DNA of 35,397 bases, taken from positions 61,378 through 96,774 of the forward strand of contig NZ_VCHX02000177.1 in assembly GCF_005768555.2 (NCBI RefSeq), read 5' to 3'. Positions 23,941-30,880 of this stretch are shown one piece after another (position 1 is the stretch's first letter; the number at the start of each line of letters is the position of its first letter). A program made the position numbers and the translations under genes. Under the pieces are notes generated by a model, which saw only the letters and a list, made by a program, of their open reading frames with translations, did not search any database and had not been told where the DNA came from. The DNA comes from Streptomyces sporangiiformans. Its GTDB lineage: Bacteria > Actinomycetota > Actinomycetes > Streptomycetales > Streptomycetaceae.

Positions 23941-24766
23941 CGCGGTCAACTCCGAACCATTTCTTGTAGAGCCGGTCGTAGTCCCCGTCCGACTTGGCCT
24001 TGGCAAGTACGGCGTTGAGCTTTGCGAGCAGCTTGGCTCCGTTCGCACCCTTCCGGTCCGCTCCGAACCCGTACTGCTCACCGGTACGGAACTCGTCCAC
24101 CACGGCGGTGTCAGGATTGTTCTTGGTGAAGTTGTACAGCACGCCGTTGTCGTTGATCCCCGCATCCACACGGCCGGACTTCACATTGTTGGTGAGCAGT
24201 GCGAGGTCTTCGAAGACAACTGTGGTGAACCCGTACTTCTTGGCCTGCGAATTTGCGTACTTCTGGCCGGTGGTCCCCGACTGGACTCCGACCTTCTTGC
24301 CTGTGAGGTCGGCAAGAGATCTATAGCCGGAGCTCTTCTTCACGAACAGGACCTGGGTGGCATCCATGTAGGGATCGGAAATTCTGATGGCCCTTTTTCG
24401 CTCCTCGGTGATGGTCATGGCGCCCGTGCCTATGTCGCATTTCTTGGCAGCAAAGGCGCCGCCGGAAGTGATCTGCGACCATTCGATGCTCAGAAATTTC
24501 GGTTCGACGCCTAGATCCTTGGCCAGCAGGCTCAGCAGATCGGCATCGAAGCCGACGACCTTGCCGCCGTCCTTGTACACAAAGGGCTTGTACGGCAGCT
24601 GCGTGCAAATGGTGAGATCCACCGCGGAGACCAGACCGATGCCTTCCACCTTGCCGCCGGACCCGGAGTTTGTCCCGCAGGCCGTCAGAGTCAGTACAAG
24701 ACCAGCTGCTGCCACACCCGCAGCCGAACGGCGAGAGAATACGCCGGATGTGCAGACCACTTTCAC
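23933..24766 (-). CDS. Polar amino acid ABC importer, lipoprotein substrate-binding protein
   Basis: A 277-residue family 3 solute-binding protein. The signal peptide ends in a lipobox L-T-A-C with Cys30, so it is anchored to the outer face of the membrane. The mature part has the family motifs PYKPFVYKDGGKVVGFDADL, FLSIEWSQI, MTITEERKRAIRISDPYM and the hinge LTGKKVGVQSGTTGQKYA. GTG 24766 follows GGGAG by 7 bases. It is the first gene of the importer operon, with a possible promoter at 24937-24966. The Asp/Glu-rich pocket region and nearby rocD and deacylase genes suggest a basic amino acid or its acyl derivative as substrate; this is inference. Confidence 0.9.
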   Translation of the reverse strand: MKVVCTSGVFSRRSAAGVAAAGLVLTLTACGTNSGSGGKVEGIGLVSAVDLTICTQLPYKPFVYKDGGKVVGFDADLLSLLAKDLGVEPKFLSIEWSQITSGGAFAAKKCDIGTGAMTITEERKRAIRISDPYMDATQVLFVKKSSGYRSLADLTGKKVGVQSGTTGQKYANSQAKKYGFTTVVFEDLALLTNNVKSGRVDAGINDNGVLYNFTKNNPDTAVVDEFRTGEQYGFGADRKGANGAKLLAKLNAVLAKAKSDGDYDRLYKKWFGVDRGE

Positions 24767-24936
24767 CAGAACGCTCCCTTGTTACGGGCCCGGCAGCGGC
24801 GGATACCGCTACACCTCTGTTTCGGCCCATTGTTGAGATCTCTGCGGACCCGGGCGATTGCGGCCCGATTTGAATAGTGGGGCGCATCGAAGTGGAATCG
24901 TCGGTAATTCCGGGTGGCTCACCGGGTTCTCGCTGA

Positions 24937-24966
24937 ATGTTAGGGCCGAGACCCTGCTGCAATCAA
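24937..24966 (-). promoter_or_regulatory. Possible promoter of the ABC importer operon
   Basis: On the minus strand TTGATT (24966-24961) and TAACAT (24942-24937) are 18 bases apart, in the most AT-rich stretch of the window, about 170 bases upstream of the binding-protein start. The long leader leaves room for Lrp sites, which I could not define. Confidence 0.4.
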
Positions 24967-25289
24967 TCGCTAATTTTGTTGCTTCGTATCATTTTTCTTG
25001 CGTCATTGAACTGTGTGTGGCGATCCGTTGCGCGGTTTTTCTCGCTGAATCTCGCCGCTCGGAGGCATCGACGGAGGTGGCGGCATACGGACGCACGTGC
25101 CGGTATGCGTGGGTCCCGCATGGTGAGAGGGGTGGGTTGCCGGCGCATCGAAGCCCCGGTGGCACCCTGCTCTGACCACCCCGCGTTTGCAGCGTGCCTT
25201 CCCCGGTACGGCGGGTTCCTCGACGCCATTGATGACTGCGGGCGCTCCTTCCAGGGCCACAGGACCATCCATCCGGCGCTGGAGCGACG
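24967..25289. other. AT-richer intergenic region
   Basis: About 320 bases upstream of the ABC promoter. The first 60 bases are unusually AT-rich for this window and may be a regulatory or border sequence. I see no gene, tRNA or strong repeat here. Confidence 0.35.
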
Positions 25290-25910
25290 CCGAACTCATG
25301 GCAAAAGGATGACCTTCGGCATACATCACTGGCGTCCAAGGCCCTGCAGCCCGAGGACGCCGGTCTGCCGCGTGGGCCGCGGCGTCGCTCCGGGGCCTGC
25401 GCCGCGAGGAAGCCGCGCTGCTGGCCGGCATGTCCGCCGACTACTACGCCCGCATCGAGCAGCAGCGCGGCCCGGTGCCCTCCGAGTCGATCCTCGCCGC
25501 GATCGCCCGCGCCCTGCACCTGACACTGGACGGCGATCACCTGTTCCGGGTCGCCGGGCACACTGCCCCGGGCCCCGTCCCGCACCGGACTGGCCCGCGG
25601 CCTGATCCACCGTTGGTTCACCGACCCCCGCTCCAGGCGGATCTACCCCGTGGCCGCCCCCCGTCGCGCAGCCGCGCCTTCACCTCCGACTTTCGCGCCT
25701 CCTGCACCCGCCAGAGATCGAACTCCCGTGCGGGCGAAATCACCGACGCGCTGCTGACCGGGAGTGAAGTGTTTCACCACGCTGCGGAACAGACACGAGA
25801 TCGGCGTTCGGCGCCCGGACACCAAGCGCTTCGCACTCGGGTGACGAGCACCCTGCCACGCCCTGATCTTCGACCGCCTCGTGCCGGGTAGGGCCCGGGC
25901 TGCTGGTCGT
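25290..25910 (+). pseudogene. MmyB-type XRE regulator, frameshifted
   Basis: Pieces of a helix-turn-helix regulator of the MmyB-like family lie in order but in different frames. They are ALQPEDAGLPRGPRRR, the HTH LRREEAALLAGMSADYYARI followed by EQQRGPVPSESILAAIARAL, FRVAGHTAP, a jump to RWFTDPRSRRIYPV, then TSDFRASCTRQRSNSRAGEI and, in another frame, RHEIGVRRPDTKRFA. The MmyB ligand-binding domain has lost its central part, and the N-terminal start is not recognisable. Such regulators usually sit next to a short-chain dehydrogenase, and none is here. The remnant abuts an IS701-type transposase remnant at 25913. Confidence 0.6.
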
Positions 25911-25912
25911 GA

Positions 25913-26755
25913 TGCTTCCGGCAACCATCCAGTACCCGCTGTTTGTGTTCCTCGCCTACGTTTCCGGCCGCGGACGGACGCTGATCGACCGCAGCCTGTA
26001 TCTGCCCACGTCAGGGACGGACGACCGGGATCGACGCCGCCGGTCCGGCATCGACGACCACGTCGCCTTCGAGACGAAGGTGGCCATGGCCAAGACGATG
26101 GTCCGCCGGGCGATCGCCGAGCGGATCCCGTTCAGGTGGGTGACGGCAGACGCCGCTTACGGCTTCAGCAAGGGCTGGCGGTTCGAGCTGGAGCAGGCCG
26201 ATGTCTTCCATGTCATGGCCACAACCCGGCACGACGCCGTCGTCACCCGCTGGGCCCTCGACCATCCCGTCCACGACCTGTTTCCCGGTCTGCCGCGGCA
26301 GAAGTGGAAACGCCGCCCCTGCGGCGCGGGGGCTCACGGCCGGCGGATCTACGACTGGGCCCGTGTCGAAGTGAGGCCCTGGCACCGCGAGGATCGCCGG
26401 CACTGGGTTCTCGCCCGCCGCAGTGTCAGCCCCGCCCGAGGAGATCTCCTACTACATCGCCTACTGCTCCGCCGACACGACCCTGGACGAGTTGATCCGC
26501 ATCGCGGGCAGCCGATGGGCTGTCGAGGAGTGCTTCCAGACCGCGAAGCAGGAGTGCGGCCTGGATGACTACCAGGTCCGCCGCTGTCCCGGCTGGCACC
26601 GCCACATGACCCTGGCCATGGCCGCCCACGCCTGCCTGACCGTTCTGCGCGCCCGCGAACTCGGCGCCGACGAACACATCCTGCACTGGCCGACATGGCG
26701 CTGCAGACGACAACACCAAGCCCGTATCAGTCACTACAGCGGACATAGCCCATGA
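25913..26755 (+). pseudogene. IS701-family transposase, 5'-truncated and frameshifted
   Basis: The reading frame begins in the middle of an IS701/DDE_5 transposase: QYPLFVFLAYVSGRGRTLID, then the catalytic-region motif VTADAAYGFSKGWRFELEQA and VFHVMATTRHD. A frameshift near 26425 moves the rest to another frame: EEISYYIAYCSAD, IAGSRWAVEECFQTAKQECG and LDDYQVRRCPGWHRHMTLAM, ending at TGA 26753-26755. The N-terminal third is missing and may have been lost in the rearrangement that also broke the MmyB gene. Terminal repeats were not found. It lies just beyond the 3' end of the locus C regulator. Confidence 0.75.
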
Positions 26756-26839
26756 CAACTGCCCAGCACTCAGAACAAACACCGGTGCAGTACTAGGGTG
26801 CCACTCCTTGCGGCTGCGACGAGTGGTCCACGGTCCGCC

Positions 26840-27550
26840 TCACAGGGTCGGGCGGGCGCGGCCGGGCGCTGGGAGCGGCGAGCGAGTGGTGTGCGGTTCG
26901 GTCAGGCCCGACTCGTAGGCGAAGGCTACTGCCTGGACGCGGCTGCGGGCGCCGATCTTGGTGAGGATGCGGCAGACGTGGGATTTGACGGTGGTCGGGG
27001 CGAGAGACAGGTGTGCGGCGATCTCGGTGGTGCTCCAGCCGGAGGCCACGGCGGCAAGGACCTGACGTTCACGTTCGGTGAGTGCGCCGAGCCGTTCCGT
27101 CGGGAGGGACGCGGAGGCGGGCGGCCGTCGTCGGATGGTGTCGATAAGCTGGCGGGTGAGACCGGGCGGGATGACGGCGCCTCCGGCCTCCACCGCGCGA
27201 ATGGCCGCGGTCAGCTCGTGCGGGGCGGTGTTCTCCGGAAGCAGTGCGTCAGCACCGGCCGCCAGCGCGGCCCAGGCGTACCCGTCGGGCCCGACGGGGG
27301 CAAGCACCAGTACGCGAGGGTGGGGCGGGCTGTCGCCGCGTGCGATGCGGCGGACGGTGTCGATTGAGTCCGTGCCGGGCTTGAAGATGTGCATGAGGAC
27401 GACGTCCGGGCGAAGCGCGGTGCTCATGCGGACCGCCTCGGCACCGCCGGCCGCCTCGCCGACCGGGCTCAGGTCCGGCTCGGAATCCAGCAGGAGGTGA
27501 TAGCAAAGGCGTCGCAGCTCCTGGTCGTTGACGATGAGAACGGTGGGCAT
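26840..27550 (-). CDS. NarL-type response regulator with aspartate-less receiver (locus C)
   Basis: A 236-residue regulator homologous to the locus A regulator over its full length, but every key residue of the phosphorylation site is changed. The phospho-acceptor position reads VVLMHIFKP (His54 in place of Asp54), the acidic pair is N8-D9, the switch Thr region reads VLAPVGPD in place of LTTFDLD, and the conserved Lys is replaced by Pro (LLPEN). The LuxR HTH is intact (LTERERQVLAAVASGWSTTE, then TTVKSHVCRILTKIG) and very close to that of locus A. It should bind DNA without Asp phosphorylation. A Pro/Arg-rich tail extends the C-terminus. It follows the SGNH hydrolase gene by 114 bases, with no kinase gene beside it. 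Confidence 0.9.
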   Translation of the reverse strand: MPTVLIVNDQELRRLCYHLLLDSEPDLSPVGEAAGGAEAVRMSTALRPDVVLMHIFKPGTDSIDTVRRIARGDSPPHPRVLVLAPVGPDGYAWAALAAGADALLPENTAPHELTAAIRAVEAGGAVIPPGLTRQLIDTIRRRPPASASLPTERLGALTERERQVLAAVASGWSTTEIAAHLSLAPTTVKSHVCRILTKIGARSRVQAVAFAYESGLTEPHTTRSPLPAPGRARPTL

Positions 27551-27664
27551 GCTGCCTGGGTTCTTCCTGTGGGTGGGACCATGCCGGCGACGAGGGGGGT
27601 GCCGCGGGGTGGACCGGACGGGCCGGTCGCCGGCGACTGGAAGTCCCCTGCCTCCTGCGGGCGT

Positions 27665-28606
27665 TCAGTCGCCGATCGCGCGGAGCACGGCGTCGGCCAT
27701 GCTTTGCTCGCCGTGCGCGTTCGGGTGGACGGCGGCGGCTGGACTGCTGGGCCGCAGGGGCTCGATCCAGCGGGTCTTCTGCGCGGAGCAGGCGTCGTGG
27801 CCGACGGACGGGGAGTAGGTGTCGACGTACGTCGCTCCGACGGCCTCAGCCTGCCCGCGCAGCATGGTGTTGAGCTGCTTCCCCTTGTCGTGCAGGTAGG
27901 TCGCGTCACCGGGCGCGAGGGGCAGTTCCCTGCCGCAGCCTTTGCCTTCGGCGGGCAGGATCGCCGGATAGCCGACGACGTAGACCCGGGCCTTCGGCGC
28001 ACGCCGTTCGATCTCGACCAGCGCCGCGGACAGCTGTCGGCCGGTCGCCTGGATCTTCTGTGCCACTTCGTCGATGCCGCCGTCGACGTGCTGCTTCTTG
28101 CAGGGCGCATCGTCGGAGAAGAGACGGTCGCTGCCGGTCGCACGGTACATCGCGCCCATCGTGACGCATTTCGTGACCGTCGAGCCGAAGCCGATGTCGT
28201 TGCCGCCGATGCCGAGGGTGACCAGCCGCGTCCGCGTCGAGAGGGCCGAAAGCTGGGCGGGGTTGGTGCCGTTGGACGTCTTTTGCGGCGCGCTGAGGTT
28301 GGTGATGGTGGCACCGCTGCAGCTGACATCACGGAAGTCGGCAGCCGTGACGCCGAGTTGGCGTGCCACCACCGCAGGATAGTTGTGGTCGGATCGGTCG
28401 CAGCCGGCCGGTGTCCCGGACTGTCGGGGGATCTTCGGGCCGGAGGTGTAGGAGTCGCCGAGAGCGACGTAGGGCCCCGGCTGCGGTCGCTCGTCCTTGG
28501 CGTTCTCGTCGTTGCCGGTGCCGTCCGGCCGCCCGATGAGGACGGCGGTGAACAGAACGCCGCAGCTCACGATCCCGGCCAGACCTGTGCGTGCATACGG
28601 TCCCAT
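27665..28606 (-). CDS. Secreted SGNH/GDSL-type lipase or esterase
   Basis: A 313-residue exported hydrolase with an N-terminal hydrophobic segment (about residues 8-25), a charged linker, and SGNH blocks: GDSYTSG with Ser52, a Gly in VSCSGAT, GIGGNDIGFG with the Asn, and the C-terminal VHPNAHG with the catalytic His. Six Cys in the mature part fit the three disulfides known in Streptomyces secreted lipases of this family. It would cleave lipid or acyl esters outside the membrane. ATG 28606 follows AGGAGA by 6 bases. It is the first gene after the shared promoter at 28773-28850 and is probably co-transcribed with the aspartate-less regulator. Confidence 0.9.
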   Translation of the reverse strand: MGPYARTGLAGIVSCGVLFTAVLIGRPDGTGNDENAKDERPQPGPYVALGDSYTSGPKIPRQSGTPAGCDRSDHNYPAVVARQLGVTAADFRDVSCSGATITNLSAPQKTSNGTNPAQLSALSTRTRLVTLGIGGNDIGFGSTVTKCVTMGAMYRATGSDRLFSDDAPCKKQHVDGGIDEVAQKIQATGRQLSAALVEIERRAPKARVYVVGYPAILPAEGKGCGRELPLAPGDATYLHDKGKQLNTMLRGQAEAVGATYVDTYSPSVGHDACSAQKTRWIEPLRPSSPAAAVHPNAHGEQSMADAVLRAIGD

Positions 28607-28772
28607 GAGTTTCTCCTGTCGTCGTCACTGATGACCAACTGCTGGGCGGGCACCGCAGCGCAGGCGGCTGCGTGCGATGGGCGGCGGTGCCCGGAGCGGG
28701 ACCGGCAGGGTTGGCTGGGGAGAGGGTTTGCCCGGATCACGGCGGGGACGAGGCGTGTGCGACCCTGCCGTC

Positions 28773-28850
28773 AAACTAGGCGGGAAAACGCGCATGTCAT
28801 CGGCACCGCGGGACCGAATACGGCAGTGCCGAGTAGTACCGCGGTAGGAA
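28773..28850 (-). promoter_or_regulatory. Locus C promoter and operator
   Basis: It has the same parts and spacings as loci A and B, on the minus strand. The operator GTAGTACC-GC-GGTAGGAA (28833-28850) has one degenerate arm. Nine bases on is the inverted repeat CCGAATACGG (28814-28823), then 35 bases to the -10 TAGTTT (28778-28773). A half-site GCACCGC begins at 28803, 33 bases from GTACCGC at 28836. The leader to ATG 28606 is about 160 bases. Confidence 0.7.
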
Positions 28851-28976
28851 GGCGCGTCGACTCTGGGCGGAGGCGCGGTGGGGTCGGCCGGGCGAGTCCC
28901 GTGTCGTGGGTTGTACGCCGATCGTGACCAGGCGGCAATTTCGGCCAGGGCCTTGCGCTCATGCTGGGCAGGCCGG

Positions 28977-29434
28977 TCAGACGCGGGTCGCGGCGATGCC
29001 GAGCTCGGGCCGGGCGATCTGCGCGGTGACGGTTTCCAGCAGGCGGCGCGGGATGGCGGGCACGTCCACGGCGTCACCGCACGCGACCGTCCTGATCCCC
29101 ACCAGGAGTTCGTCCGGGTGGGCGTCCGCGAGCCGGAACCCGCTGGCTCAGGTGCGCAGCGCGCCGTAGGCGTACTCGTGCAGTTCGAAGCTGGTCAGCA
29201 GGGACCCCGGGAGGTCCGCCGGACTCGACGATGTGCCGTGTGGTCTCGATACCGTCCATGCCGGGCATGCGGACATCCGTCAGGACGGCATCGGCGGAGT
29301 TCGGCGACGGCACGGACTGCTGCGCTGGTCTGCGGCCTCGCCGACGACGGTGAGGCCGGGGCTGAGCCTCCAGCAGCATGCCGAAGCCCAATCCGCTGCA
29401 GCGCCTTGTCGTCGACGGTGAGGACGATGGTCAA
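28977..29434 (-). pseudogene. NarL-type response regulator, frameshifted and lacking its HTH (locus B)
   Basis: A TTG at 29434 overlaps the kinase stop (TTGA), as expected for a coupled regulator, and begins TIVLTVDDKALQRI. The frame then breaks: GFGMLLEAQP and DAVLTDVRMPGMDGIETTRH (with the phospho-acceptor Asp) lie in one shifted frame, followed by FELHEYAYGALR and a premature stop, then HPDELLVGIRTVACGDA. The sequence ends with ARPELGIAATRV and TGA 28977. No LuxR-type HTH is present. It cannot act as a transcription factor. The locus A regulator is its intact paralogue. Confidence 0.8.
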
Positions 29435-30741
29435 GCGGGGTCCTTCTCCAGGGAGTTGACCGGCGGGTTGGGGATGAGGGTGGCGTGGACGGTCCAGCCG
29501 CCGTGAGGGTTGGGGCCGGCGGTGACCTCGCCCCGGTAGAGGGCGGCGCGCTCGCGCATGCCGACCAGCCCCCGGCCGCTGCCCGTCCGGCCACGGCGTG
29601 CACGCGGGGTACGGGGCGGGCCGGTGTCCTCGACCGTGAGGCGCACGGTGTCGGGGTTGGCGGCGATGGAGACGTGGACCGAGGTGTCGGAGGCGGCGTA
29701 CTTGACGGTGTTGGTCAGGGCCTCCTGGATGACGCGGTAGGCGGACAGCTGGAGTCCCGGGGCCAGGCCGGTGAGGTCGTCGTGCGCGTGCAGGGCGACG
29801 GTGGGGCCGGCGGCGCGGACCCGGTCGAGCAGCGCGTCGAGGTCGGCGAGGCTGGGCTGCGGGGCGAGCGGGACGTCGTGCGACCGGCCCTGACATTCGC
29901 GGTCGTCGCCGATGACGGCGAGTAGGCGGCGCAGTTCGGCCAGGGCATCGCGGCCGCTGGCGCTGATGATGCGGAGGGTCTGGGCGCCGCGTTCGGGCTT
30001 GCTCTCGGTGAGGGCGGCGGCGCCGTCGGCGAGGCCGACGATGACGGCGAGGGTGTGGCCGAGGATGTCGTGCATCTCGCGGGAGACGCGGGCGCGTTCC
30101 TGCGCGGTGGCGAGACGGGCCTGCTGGTCGCGTTGCTTCTTCAGGGCGTCGATGTAGGCGTAGGCCAGCCGCAGGAGCAGGCCCAGTGCCGCGAACGCCA
30201 CTACGGCGACCATCACCATCAATGTCACGGGCTCCGGACGCGTGACGTACTCCAGCTGCTGGCCGCGCCAGAAGAAGTAGGCCCATGCGACGAGTTGCAC
30301 GAGGGTGACGCCGGTGGCGACGGCTAGCTGGCGCGGCGTGCAGTGACGGCCGACATTGAAGAGGGCGACCACCCGGGCGAATTCGGCGCCGGTCAGCACA
30401 CCCAGAGAAAGAGACACGACGGAAACGGCCGTGGTGAGGGCGAAGACCAGCATGGGGCGTCGTTCCCGCCACAGCAGTGGGATGCAGAAGGCGAGGACGA
30501 GGGGCAGCTGGGGATTGCCGACGTTGTGGGGATTGAGGTACGCGTCGCTGCCGCCCGCGAAGCAGAAGACCGGGACCCCCCACCGCCGGACCCAGGGACG
30601 GGCCCGGTCGGCCCGCCGCCACGAGGCGAGCCGGGAGACGACCGAGCCGATCACCCGTTGCTCGGGATCGCTCGTCAGGGCCTGAAGGAACTGGCGCTCG
30701 TCCGGGCGTGGGGCGGGAACGGGGGCACTCGGTGCGGTCAC
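29431..30741 (-). CDS. Sensor histidine kinase, locus B
   Basis: A 436-residue membrane kinase paralogous to that of locus A. It has an N-terminal soluble lead with WRRADRARPWVRRWG, about six hydrophobic segments (residues 54-195), HisKA_3 with His224 (SREMHDILGHTLAV), N box (QEALTNTVKYAASD) and G box (GSGRGLVGMRER). All catalytic boxes are intact although its own regulator is broken, so its phosphate would have to go to the locus A regulator or nowhere. GTG 30741 has GCGAAGGGC just upstream. A 15-bp hairpin in the 139-base gap after the MMPL gene may reduce read-through into it. Confidence 0.9.
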   Translation of the reverse strand: MTAPSAPVPAPRPDERQFLQALTSDPEQRVIGSVVSRLASWRRADRARPWVRRWGVPVFCFAGGSDAYLNPHNVGNPQLPLVLAFCIPLLWRERRPMLVFALTTAVSVVSLSLGVLTGAEFARVVALFNVGRHCTPRQLAVATGVTLVQLVAWAYFFWRGQQLEYVTRPEPVTLMVMVAVVAFAALGLLLRLAYAYIDALKKQRDQQARLATAQERARVSREMHDILGHTLAVIVGLADGAAALTESKPERGAQTLRIISASGRDALAELRRLLAVIGDDRECQGRSHDVPLAPQPSLADLDALLDRVRAAGPTVALHAHDDLTGLAPGLQLSAYRVIQEALTNTVKYAASDTSVHVSIAANPDTVRLTVEDTGPPRTPRARRGRTGSGRGLVGMRERAALYRGEVTAGPNPHGGWTVHATLIPNPPVNSLEKDPA

Positions 30742-30766
30742 GGGACAGGCCCTTCGCGATGTCAGG

Positions 30767-30803
30767 CCGCCCGCCGGCCCGGGGGGATCGGGCCGGCGGG
30801 CGG
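30767..30803 (-). terminator. Strong hairpin between MMPL and kinase genes
   Basis: CCGCCCGCCGGCCCG (30767-30781) and CGGGCCGGCGGGCGG (30789-30803) form a perfect 15-bp stem with a 7-base loop, 78 bases beyond the MMPL stop and 26 bases before the kinase start. It is either a terminator separating the two genes or an attenuator that lowers kinase expression relative to the exporter. Confidence 0.6.
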
Positions 30804-30880
30804 GGCAGGGGAGACGGCCGGGGAGAGTCGGCCGCCACGTCAGGAGCCGGTGCGGAAGCCGGTGCTACGGCTCGCTCTCG

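Noticed and set aside
18717..24766. Ectoine or hydroxyectoine catabolic cluster (doe/ehu type)
   Set aside because: An Lrp regulator, deacylase, aminotransferase and ABC importer fit superficially, but no ectoine hydrolase is present and the aminotransferase has ornithine-specific RocD motifs.
27551..27664. Remnant of a kinase gene between the SGNH hydrolase and the aspartate-less regulator
   Set aside because: I compared this gap with the C-termini of both kinases and found no convincing match.
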